DNA from: Salinarimonas sp052380005
Lineage (GTDB): Bacteria > Pseudomonadota > Alphaproteobacteria > Rhizobiales > Beijerinckiaceae
Direction: 5' to 3' (one strand)
DNA length: 64,000 nucleotides
Assembly: GCA_052380005.1 (NCBI GenBank)
Contig: JBQTCJ010000018.1
Part shown: piece by piece, positions 10,697 to 21,700 of the stretch
Position numbering within the stretch: the first letter of the stretch is position 1
Layout of the letters: every line of letters starts with the position of its first letter
Position numbers and translations under genes: made by a program
Notes under the pieces: model-generated
The model's database searches: none
What the model was told of the DNA's origin: nothing
What the model saw: only the letters and a program-made list of their open reading frames with translations

Positions 10697-11419
10697 GTGC
10701 TCAACCGCTTCCGCAGCCCCGAGAGCCGCATGAGCCGCCGGCTCGCCCGCATCGCGCGCTGGGATCGCCCGATCGAGGGCGCCTTCGGCCGTCTGCGCGC
10801 CTGGACGCACATGGCGCTCGCCGACCACGGCGTCTTCCGCTTCGCCTACCTGAACCTGCACCGGGTCTCCGGCGAGCTTTGGCGCGCGGCGCAGCCGGCG
10901 CCGCACCAGCTCGCACGCCTGCGCGACGAAGGTCTGCGCACGGTCGTCTACCTGCGCGGCGGGCGCGAGCACGGCTCGTGGCAATTGCAGAAGGAGAGCT
11001 GCGAGGCGCTCGGCCTGACGCTCGTCGACTTCGTGGTGCGCTCGCGCGCGGCGCCCGACAAGGAGACGCTGCTGCGCGCCCGCGCCTTTTTCGAGGAGCT
11101 CCAGTATCCGGCGCTCGTTCATTGCAAATCGGGGGCGGACCGCGCCGGCTTCATGTCGGCGCTCTACCTCGTCGTCCACGAGGGCCGCAGCGCCGACGAG
11201 GCTTTGCGGCAGCTCTCGCTGCGCTACGGCCACTTCCGCTTCGCCAAGACAGGCATCCTCGACGCCTTCTTCGAGCGCTGGCGCGACGAGGGCGAGGCGC
11301 GGGGGCTCACGTTCGAGGAGTGGGTCGAGACCCGCTACGATCCCGACGCCCTCACCCGGGAGTTCAAGCCGGGCCTCGTGTCGGACATCCTCGTCGACCG
11401 CGTGATGCGCCGCGAGTGA
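10697..11419 (+). CDS. Tyrosine/dual-specificity phosphatase-like protein
   Basis: 240 residues from a GTG at 10697 with GAGG 10 bases upstream; an ATG 33 bases further in is an alternative. The phosphatase loop HCKSGADRAG provides Cys143 and Arg149 of the CX5R active site, with a general-acid loop region near RSRAAPDKE. N-terminal residues 1-60 are basic. Related bacterial proteins are annotated as protein tyrosine phosphatases, some with phosphoinositide or polyphosphate activity. Substrate unknown; not obviously linked to its neighbours. Confidence 0.8.
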   Translation: MLNRFRSPESRMSRRLARIARWDRPIEGAFGRLRAWTHMALADHGVFRFAYLNLHRVSGELWRAAQPAPHQLARLRDEGLRTVVYLRGGREHGSWQLQKESCEALGLTLVDFVVRSRAAPDKETLLRARAFFEELQYPALVHCKSGADRAGFMSALYLVVHEGRSADEALRQLSLRYGHFRFAKTGILDAFFERWRDEGEARGLTFEEWVETRYDPDALTREFKPGLVSDILVDRVMRRE

Positions 11420-11423
11420 GCCG

Positions 11424-11453
11424 GCGCCCGCCGACGCATGCGCCGCCGGGCGC
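11424..11453. terminator. Possible hairpin between convergent genes
   Basis: GCGCCCG (11424-11430) pairs with CGGGCGC (11447-11453) around a 16-base loop that is itself partly palindromic. It lies exactly between the phosphatase-like gene and the convergent PPIase gene. No T tract; weak candidate for a shared terminator. Confidence 0.25.
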
Positions 11454-11459
11454 GCCGCG

Positions 11460-12362
11460 TCACTGCTGCGCGGGCGCGGGCGTCTCGCCCTCGCCGGCTT
11501 CGTCGGGGCGCGCGATCTCGACGCCCTCGCGCAGGGACAGGAGCAGCGCCTGCTGCGCCTGCCTGGCGAGGAAGGTGTCGATCTGCTCGCGCATCTCCTC
11601 GAAGCTCGGCGTCGGCCGCGCGCGGCGCTCCTCGACCTTGATGACGTGCCAGCCGAACTGGCTCTGCACCGGCTGCGAGACCGCGCCCGGCTCGAGCGCG
11701 AAGGCCGCCTCGGCGAAGGGGGCGACCATCTGGCCGCGCGTGAAGAAGCCGAGATCCCCACCGCGTGTGGCGGAGCCGCGGTCGGTGGAGAGGTCGGTGG
11801 CGATCTCCTCGAAGGAGTCTCCGGCGGCGACGCGGTCGACGACGGCCTGCGCCTCCTCCTGCGTCTCCACCAGGATGTGACGCGCGCGCACCTCCTGCTC
11901 GGGCTCCACCTCGGCCACCATCTCGTCGTAGACGGCGCGGGCGGCCTCCTCGGTGACGGCGGCGTCGATCGTGTCCTCGAGCAGCGACTCGAGCAGCAGC
12001 TTGTCGCGCTGGTAGGCGAGGCGCCGCTCGAACGTCTCGCTCGCGCCGATGCCGGCCTCCTCGGCCGCCCGGGCGGCGAGCTCGAGGTTGACGAGGTAGT
12101 TGATCAGCGTCTCGCGGCGCTGCGCGTCGTTCATCCCTGGCAGCGGCAGAGCCGGGTCCTGCGCCGCGAGCGCGATGTCGCCCTCGGTGATCTCGATGCC
12201 GTTCACGGTGGCGACGACGGTCGCCGGATCGACCGGCGCGGGCTCGGCGGCGGCGGTTTCGGCGGCGGGCGCGGCATTGTCCTGCGCCAGCGCGGCCGCG
12301 GGGATCGCGGTGCCGACGAGGAGCGCGAGGGCGAGGCGGGGGAGAAGGGCGTTCGACGGCAT
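11460..12362 (-). CDS. Periplasmic parvulin-type peptidyl-prolyl isomerase (PrsA/SurA-like)
   Basis: 300 residues from the ATG at 12362, chosen for GAGG 6 bases upstream and a clear signal peptide (LPRLALALLVGTAIPAAALAQ). The mature protein has an N-terminal SurA_N-like chaperone region (VVATVNGIEITEGDI onward) and a parvulin rotamase domain (about 160-255) with RARHILVETQEEA, GGDLGFFTRGQMV and FGWHVIKVEERR. It probably assists folding of exported and outer-membrane proteins. Divergent from secA across 252 bp, so two export-related genes share a control region. Confidence 0.9.
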   Translation of the reverse strand: MPSNALLPRLALALLVGTAIPAAALAQDNAAPAAETAAAEPAPVDPATVVATVNGIEITEGDIALAAQDPALPLPGMNDAQRRETLINYLVNLELAARAAEEAGIGASETFERRLAYQRDKLLLESLLEDTIDAAVTEEAARAVYDEMVAEVEPEQEVRARHILVETQEEAQAVVDRVAAGDSFEEIATDLSTDRGSATRGGDLGFFTRGQMVAPFAEAAFALEPGAVSQPVQSQFGWHVIKVEERRARPTPSFEEMREQIDTFLARQAQQALLLSLREGVEIARPDEAGEGETPAPAQQ

Positions 12363-12562
12363 GCGTGTCCTCTGGGGGCGTCTCTGGGCGCGACGCGTGG
12401 GGCGCCGGACGCGCCCCCGTATCGACGGGATCTCGTCGAAGGTCTGGCCCATCGGGCGGTGCAATGCAAGCCGTGCGGGGGCGCGCGCCCGCCGTCCGGT
12501 GCCTCCTCACCCGCGCGTGATCGCCCCCGCTCCTTTCGGATGCGCTCCTCGATGATTAGGTC

Positions 12563-12568
12563 TATATA
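12563..12568 (+). promoter_or_regulatory. Possible -10 element upstream of secA
   Basis: TATATA at 12563-12568 stands out in the otherwise very GC-rich 252-bp gap (12363-12614) between the divergent PPIase and secA genes. No good -35 is visible at the right distance. Otherwise the gap holds nothing I can name. Confidence 0.25.
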
Positions 12569-12614
12569 GCGCGCACCCGCCGCATCCGACGACCCACTGA
12601 GACGACAGGACCCC

Positions 12615-15434
<2,820 letters not shown>

Positions 15435-15460
15435 GCGTGCTGGCGTGAGGCCGCGCATCC

Positions 15461-15489
15461 GGCGCCCGTGCGGCTTCCCCACGGGCGCC
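15461..15489 (+). terminator. Candidate terminator downstream of secA
   Basis: GGCGCCCGTG (15461-15470) and CACGGGCGCC (15480-15489) form a perfect 10-bp stem with a 9-base loop, 27 bp after the secA stop. No long T tract follows, which is common in very GC-rich genomes. Confidence 0.5.
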
Positions 15490-15534
15490 CCGATCGCCTA
15501 GTCTCGCGGACCGATCCCTGCTCGCGAGGCCGCG

Positions 15535-16500
15535 ATGGAAAAGCCCCTGATCCTGATGCCCGCCCGGATGATGCCGCTCGTCGTGGAGCGGCTCTCCGAG
15601 CGCTTTCGCCTGGTGCGGCTGTGGGACGAGGCGGATCGCGACGGCTGGCTCGCGGTGCACGGCGCCCGGGTGCGCGGCATCGCGGCGGGGGCGCACCACG
15701 CGATCGACGACGCGCTGATGGCGCGGCTGCCCGCGCTCGAGATCGTGGCGAGCTTCGGGGTCGGCTACGACCACGTGGACGCGGCGGCCGCCGCGCGCCG
15801 GGGCGTGGTCGTCACCAACACGCCCGACGTCCTCACCGAGGAGGTGGCGGACCTCACGATCGGCCTCCTGCTCGCCACCCTGCGTCGCCTGCCGCAGGCG
15901 GAGCGGTATCTGCGCGCCGGGCGCTGGAAGGCTGAGGGGCCGTTCCCGCTCTCGCCGACGCTGCGCACGCGCACGGTGGGCATCCTCGGCTACGGCCGCA
16001 TCGGCAAGGCGATCGCGCGCCGCCTCGACGCCTTCGGCGTGACGGTGGTCTATCACGGCCGCCGGCGCCAGGAGGGCGTGACGCACCGGCATTACGACAG
16101 CCTCCTCGAGATGGCGCGCGCCGTCGACACGCTGATCTGCGTCGCGCCGGGCGGCGCGGGTACGCGCCACCTGGTCTCGACGCCGGTGCTGGAGGCGCTC
16201 GGCCCCGCCGGCGTCCTGATCAACGTCGGGCGCGGATCGGTGGTGGACGAGGCGGCGCTCGTCGCCGCGCTCGAGGCGGGGACGATCCTCTCGGCGGGCC
16301 TCGACGTGTTCGAGGACGAGCCGAACGTCCCCGATGGGCTCCTCGCCCGCGACGACGTCGTGCTGCTCCCGCACGTCGGCTCCGCCTCGGTGCACACCCG
16401 CGAGGCGATGGGCCGGCTCGTCGTCGACAACCTCGCCTCCTGGTTCGAGGGCGCGGGGCCGCTGACGCCGGTGGAGGAGACGCCCTGGGGGCGCGGATAG
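15535..16500 (+). CDS. D-isomer-specific 2-hydroxyacid dehydrogenase (second paralogue)
   Basis: 321 residues. Rossmann motif GYGRIG, then INVGRGSVVDE, FEDEP and LLPHVGSAS match the catalytic Arg, Glu and His blocks. The N-terminal half contains FGVGYDHVD, as in GyaR/hydroxypyruvate reductase relatives. It differs clearly from the enzyme at 2650-3648 and so is not a recent duplicate. Substrate is unknown. It follows secA after a hairpin and is probably transcribed alone. Confidence 0.87.
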   Translation: MEKPLILMPARMMPLVVERLSERFRLVRLWDEADRDGWLAVHGARVRGIAAGAHHAIDDALMARLPALEIVASFGVGYDHVDAAAAARRGVVVTNTPDVLTEEVADLTIGLLLATLRRLPQAERYLRAGRWKAEGPFPLSPTLRTRTVGILGYGRIGKAIARRLDAFGVTVVYHGRRRQEGVTHRHYDSLLEMARAVDTLICVAPGGAGTRHLVSTPVLEALGPAGVLINVGRGSVVDEAALVAALEAGTILSAGLDVFEDEPNVPDGLLARDDVVLLPHVGSASVHTREAMGRLVVDNLASWFEGAGPLTPVEETPWGRG

Positions 16501-16581
16501 GGCAGCCCCAACCGCCACCCCTCCGCAGTCGAGGACGGAGGACGGAGGCGAATCGCAGATCCGCGGCCGACGGCCGAGAGA

Positions 16582-16983
16582 CTAGGAACCCGAAGCCGAC
16601 CCGCTCGCCGCATCGGCGACCTCACCGCGCGCGTCCGCCAGCAGCGCGGCGAGTGCGCCGGCGGCCGCGTCGTGCGCGGCGACGGCGGCGGCGACGGCGG
16701 CTCGGTCTCCGGCCGCCTCTGCGCGGGTGCGGTCGTGATCGGCGCGGCCGACGGCGAGGTCGAGCGCATGCCAGCGTGCCAGCGCGTCCGCGGCGCCCGG
16801 GACGAAGGCCGCCGCGCGGGCGTCGAGCGCGGCCTTCAGGCGCCAGCGTGCGGTCGTGTGCGCGCAGGCCAGGTTGTCCGCCCGCGCGGCCCGATGGCAG
16901 AAGGCGCGGTCGGCGCGGCCCTCGTGGGCGAGGCCGCAACGAGTGACGTGGAGCGTCGACAAGTCGTCGATGAACCCGGCCAC
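16582..16983 (-). CDS. Small Cys/His-containing helical protein next to tail-collar genes
   Basis: 133 residues from the GTG at 16983, preferred because GAGGAG lies 6-9 bases upstream; a longer ATG reading would start at 17082 without such a site. The first 45 residues contain three Cys/His groups (RCGLAH, FCHRAA, ACAHTT); the rest is Ala-rich and predicted helical, ending GSASGS. I recognise no family. Its position directly after two tail-collar genes on the same strand suggests it belongs with them. Metal binding by the Cys/His cluster is only a guess. Confidence 0.6.
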   Translation of the reverse strand: MAGFIDDLSTLHVTRCGLAHEGRADRAFCHRAARADNLACAHTTARWRLKAALDARAAAFVPGAADALARWHALDLAVGRADHDRTRAEAAGDRAAVAAAVAAHDAAAGALAALLADARGEVADAASGSASGS

Positions 16984-17121
16984 GATGGCTCTCCTCGTCG
17001 GCTGCGGCGCAGCGATGCGTGGGCAGACCCATGTCGGCGTCCCGGGGCGGAGCACGCACCGCTCCGGGGCCGGCGACCTCACGCGGGCGGCTCCAGGGCC
17101 GGCCCGGGCTCGTGCGCCTCG

Positions 17122-17697
17122 TCACGGACGCGGCGGGAAGATGCCCTGGAGGCAGATGATGAAGGAGATGCCGAGGAAGGGCTGACGGTTCTCGTGCGGC
17201 TGGCTGCCGCCGTTGACGGCGGTCTGGACCGCGACGCTGCCCTGGGCGAGGGTGACGTTGCCGCCCGCCGTCGTCGTGTAGATCTTGGCCGCGCCGTTGT
17301 CGCGGCCGATCTCCGCCTCGCCGATGCCCAGGTAGCCCCCGGAGATCGGGTTCGCGTCGGTGCCCGGCATGGCGCGTGCCACGATCTCGCCGGTGGCGGC
17401 GTGATCGTGAGTGGGCATCTGGCTCGTGATGAGCGTCACCGTCTCGGTGCCCGACATGGCGCCGAGCGGGTAGGTGCTCAGGCCGTTCCCCGGGCCCATG
17501 CCGCCGCCCACGGGGACGCGAGAGCGCAGATCCGGCAGCATGAAGGTGGTGGAGCCGTTGCCTCCGTAGGTCGTGCCGATGAGGCTGAACAGCGCCGTGT
17601 TCTGCGCGATGCTGAGCGTCTGCCCCGCGCAATAGGCGAATTGCTGCGGCGCGAAGTTCGGCGCCCAGATCAGAACCGTCCCGATATAGTAGTCCAT
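17122..17697 (-). CDS. Phage tail-collar domain protein (microcystin-dependent protein/MdpB-like), copy 1
   Basis: 191 residues with GGAGGGG just before the ATG. The N-terminus YIGTVLIWAPNFAP and CAGQTLSIAQNTALFSLIGT, then PDLRSRVPVGGG, are the tail-collar (PF07484) signature. The C-terminus PFLGISFIICLQGIFP is shared by the MdpB-like family, found in many bacteria outside prophages. No other phage gene is nearby, so a prophage remnant is unlikely. Cellular role is uncertain; surface or extracellular structure is often suspected. Paralogue of the gene at 17879-18454. Confidence 0.85.
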   Translation of the reverse strand: MDYYIGTVLIWAPNFAPQQFAYCAGQTLSIAQNTALFSLIGTTYGGNGSTTFMLPDLRSRVPVGGGMGPGNGLSTYPLGAMSGTETVTLITSQMPTHDHAATGEIVARAMPGTDANPISGGYLGIGEAEIGRDNGAAKIYTTTAGGNVTLAQGSVAVQTAVNGGSQPHENRQPFLGISFIICLQGIFPPRP

Positions 17698-17878
17698 CGT
17701 CCCCTCCAGGTAGGCTGCGGGCCGCGGTGCCGGCTGAGGTTGCCGGTGCGGCGGGCGCGAGCGGAGAGGACCACGGTGCAGCTTACCGGGAGATGACTAT
17801 CAGGCGTAGAATAGCTTCATGGTTACCGTTAGGTGAAGCGTGACGCCCCGAGCGCTCGGCGCGTCACGGGTGTGCCGA

Positions 17879-18454
17879 TCAGCCCCGCGAGGGGAAGATG
17901 CCGTAGAGCGCGATGATGAAGCTCAGCCCCTCGAACGGCATGCGGTTCTCGTGCGACTGGCTGCCGCCGGCGTTGCCGACCTGCACGCTGACGCTCTGCT
18001 GCGCGAGCGTCACCCGGGCGCCCGCGGCCTGTGCGTAGTTCGTCACCGGGAAGGTGTCGCGCCCGTCGGAGTAGACGCCGGAGGCGAGAACGCTGCCGGG
18101 CTGCGCGTCATGCTCCGTTCCGGGAGTGTTGTAGACGACGACCTCGCCCTGCGCCGAATGGCTGTGCATCGGCATGTCGATCTGGGTCAGCGTCACCCGT
18201 TCCACGCCGCCCTTGACGCCGAGCCGGTAATCGGAGAGCCCGGGGCCCTGCCCCATGCCGGCGCCGATCGGCACCCGCGAGCGCAGGTCCGGCAGGCCGA
18301 AGGTGGTCTGCCCGTCGCCGCCGTAGGTCGTGCCCAGCAGCGAGAACAGTGCCGTGTTCTGCGAGATAGCCATCAGCTGCCCGGCACAATAGGCCCAGGC
18401 CCGCGGCGCGAAGTTCGGCGCCCAGATCAGGATCGTCGCGATGTAGGTTTCCAT
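17879..18454 (-). CDS. Phage tail-collar domain protein (MdpB-like), copy 2
   Basis: 191 residues from ATG 18454 with AAGGAGGGG 6 bases upstream; the ORF opens further upstream but without a Shine-Dalgarno site. It has the same architecture and length as copy 1: YIATILIWAPNFAP, CAGQLMAISQNTALFSLLGT, PDLRSRVPIGAG, and C-terminal PFEGLSFIIALYGIFP. The middle regions diverge, so the duplication is old. It is the first gene of the leftward three-gene set and is divergent from the giant surface-protein gene across 270 bp. Confidence 0.85.
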   Translation of the reverse strand: METYIATILIWAPNFAPRAWAYCAGQLMAISQNTALFSLLGTTYGGDGQTTFGLPDLRSRVPIGAGMGQGPGLSDYRLGVKGGVERVTLTQIDMPMHSHSAQGEVVVYNTPGTEHDAQPGSVLASGVYSDGRDTFPVTNYAQAAGARVTLAQQSVSVQVGNAGGSQSHENRMPFEGLSFIIALYGIFPSRG

Positions 18455-18724
18455 GTCCGCCCCTCCTTGCTCAGGCCCGCGCGCGCCGGGATGGCCGTGC
18501 GCTGATTCGCAGAACGCGGGCTTGCCGGAGGGGAACACGACCGGAGATCGATGCCAACCGAGTTGTTAACCATATGCGGGGCGCCGCGCGGGATTGCGTG
18601 GCCCTTTAGGCGCCTCGGTTAAGATCTCTTCAGTTTGCCAGCGGCTGTTGCGGTGGGGCCACTTTGCAAGACGGCGGTTTCGGAGCAATGTCGCCTGTCG
18701 CAGCCCGACGACGGAGAATCGGCC
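18455..18724. other. Divergent control region between tail-collar and giant surface-protein genes
   Basis: 270 bp without a gene. It is less GC-rich than its surroundings around 18560-18650 (GTTAACCATATG near 18565 and GGTTAAGATCTCTTC near 18620), where promoters for both directions would be expected. No promoter could be assigned with confidence. GGAG near 18714 serves as ribosome-binding site for the start at 18725. Confidence 0.4.
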
Positions 18725-21700
18725 ATGGCCTGGAAGCATCGCGATCCGTGGACCCGCGCGCCCCTGACGCTGGCGCTGGAGCCGCGCATCATGTTCGATG
18801 CCGCGGGCGCTGCGACCTATGCGGACGCGGTGGACGGCGACACGCCCGACACCGTCCGGACCGAGAGCCACGCCGCTCCCCCGGTCAAGATCGTCTTCGT
18901 CGATGGGGCCGTGGAGGACCACGAAACCCTCCTGCAGGACGTGGATCCCGGCGCGGAGATCGTGATCCTGGACCCGGCCCGCGACGGCGTGGAGCAGATG
19001 GCGGACGCGTTGCGCGGTCGCACGGGACTCGCCGAGGTCCACGTCGTGAGCCACGGCTGGGACGGACAGGTTCGTCTCGGGACGGCGCTCCTGTACGAAG
19101 GGTCGCTGGATCGCTATGCCGCCGAGCTGGCCGTCATCGGCGCTGCGCTCGGCGAGGGCGGGGACATCGTCTTCTGGGGCTGCGACGTCGCCAAGGGCGA
19201 GTACGGGACGCAATTCGTCGATCGCCTGGCAACCTTGACCGGGGCCGACATCGCGGCGTCCACGAACGACACCGGATCGACGGCCTCGTCCGACTGGACT
19301 CTCGAATACCGCACCGGTGGCATCGAGGCGTCGGACGCCGTCGCGCTGTTCGGGGAAGGTGCGCTCGCGGCGTTCGGCGGCGAGCTCGCGACGTTCACGG
19401 TGACGAACAACGCCGACAGCGGCGCCGGCAGCTTCCGCCAGGCCATCCTCGACGCGAACGCGAACGGCGCCGGCAGCGACACGATCGTGTTCAACGGCGA
19501 CTACACGATCGAGCTCGAGGACTTCATCGAGATCACGAGCGCCGTGGATATCCAGGGCGACCGGAACAACGATGGTATTGCCGATATCACGCTGGTCGAC
19601 ACCAATTCGAACGCCGACGGCGCGCTCGATTTCAACATCGACGCCGTCCCGAATGCGACCGTCAACATAACCGGCCTACGCTTCCAGGGGATCACGAGCA
19701 CGCTCGACGGCGCGGCGATCGCACTCGGCCGCAGCACCGCGGTGCTCACCGTGAACGTCACGGCGTCGGAATTCCGAAATGTCGTTTCCACCAACGCGGG
19801 CGGCGCCACGGGAGGTGCGATCGCCGTCGGCAGCGGTAACACCATCAACGTCGACAGGTCGATCTTTCAGGGTAACCAGCAGAGCGGCGGGGCCGCGGCG
19901 ATCGGAATGAACCAGAACGCGACGATCGTCGTGACGAACTCGCTCTTCTACGACCACAGTGTCGGAGCGCAGATCATCGAAGGTTTCGGCGCCTCCGCAT
20001 CCATCACGTTACGAAACGTCACTTTCGCGGACAACTCGATCACGAACGTCACCGCGTCGAGCGGAACCGTCTACAACGCCTACAACTCGATTCTGCAACA
20101 GGCGGCCGCTGGCGGTAGCAACAATCTGCTCGTGGGAAGCGTGACCTTCACCAATCAAGCGGGCGACGACTACACCCTCGCTGCGGCAGAGACGGATGCC
20201 ATCGATCAGGGTAGCAACGCGCAGGCGAGCGGTACGCTGGACTTGGCCGGCAACGCGCGCATTTTCAACGGCACGGTCGACATCGGCGCCTATGAATTCC
20301 GCGTCCTGAACCAAGCTCCCGTGCTGGACCTGGACAACGTTTCCGGCGGGACGGGCTACGCAACGAGCTTCGTCGAAGGCACCCATCAGGGAACCGGCCC
20401 GACGGACGGCGTGCCGATCGCGAACAACCCGAACATCACCGACGACGAAGGCGATCCGATCACGCAGATCGTGGTCAACCTGACGAACGGCCAGGGCGAC
20501 GCGGGCGAGCGGATCTTCCTGTCCGGCACGTTCGCGAACGTGAGCTTCACGCTCAACAGCGCGACGCAGATCACCATCACCAACGCGGGCGGCGCGACCA
20601 ACGATCAGATGGAGGCCGCGCTCGCCGCGGTGCGCTACCAGAACAATTCCGACGCCCCGAACACGACCGCGCGCACGATCAACGTGCAGGTGTCGGACGC
20701 GACCGGCTCGTCGACGTCGACGACGACGGTGTCGATCACGCCGTCGAACGACGCGCCCGTCCTCACGGCCACCGGCGGCACCCCCACCTTCACCGAGGGC
20801 GACGCCGCCCCGGGCGCGGACCTGTTCTCGGGCGTCACGATCTCGACCGTCGAGGCCGGGCAGACCATCACCGGCCTCACCCTCACGATCACCAACGTCA
20901 CCGACGGCGCGAGCGAGATCCTGCGCATCGACGGCAGCGACGTGGCGCTGACGAACGGCAACTCGGTGCTCACCGCGACCAACGGCCTGACCGTGACCGT
21001 GAGCGTGACGGGCTCGACGGCGACCGTCTCGTTCGCCGGCGCCGGGCTGACGACCGCGGCCGCGCAGACGCTGGTCGACGGCCTCGCCTACCGCAACACG
21101 AGCGAAAACCCGACCGCGGCCGGTCGCGTCGCCACGATCACGCAGATCCGCGACAGCGGCGGCACGGCGAGCGGTGGCGTCGACACGGCCGCGCTCTCCG
21201 TCGCCGCGACTGTGACGGTGGTCGGGGTGAACGACGCGCCGACCGCGACGGGGATCCCGGCGAGCGTGAGCTTCGTCGAGGACACGCCGGCGGCGCTCGA
21301 CCTCTCCGCCATCACGTTCGGCGACGTCGATTCGGGCGGCGGATCCGTGACGCTGACCATCGCCGCGAGCGCCGGCACGCTCGCCGCGGCGAACGGGGGC
21401 GGCGTCGTCATCGGCGGCTCCGGCACCGGCACGCTCACCCTGTCCGGCACGGCGTCGGCGATCGACGCGTACCTGAACGACACGAGCGCAATCACCTACA
21501 CCCCGGCCTTGAACGCCAACGGCGCGCCCGCGGCGACGCTCACCCTCACCGCCAACGACGGCGGCAATACCGGCACGGGCGGCGGGACCGACATCGCGCT
21601 CGGCACGGTGAACGTGAACATCAGCGCGGTGAACGACGACCCGACGGGCTCTGGTGTGCCGGCGCTCGTGACGTTCACGGAGGACACGCCGGGCTTCCTC

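Noticed and set aside
16582..18454. Tail-collar genes as evidence for a prophage
   Set aside because: No integrase, capsid, terminase or lysis gene occurs in the window. MdpB-like collar proteins are common outside phages.
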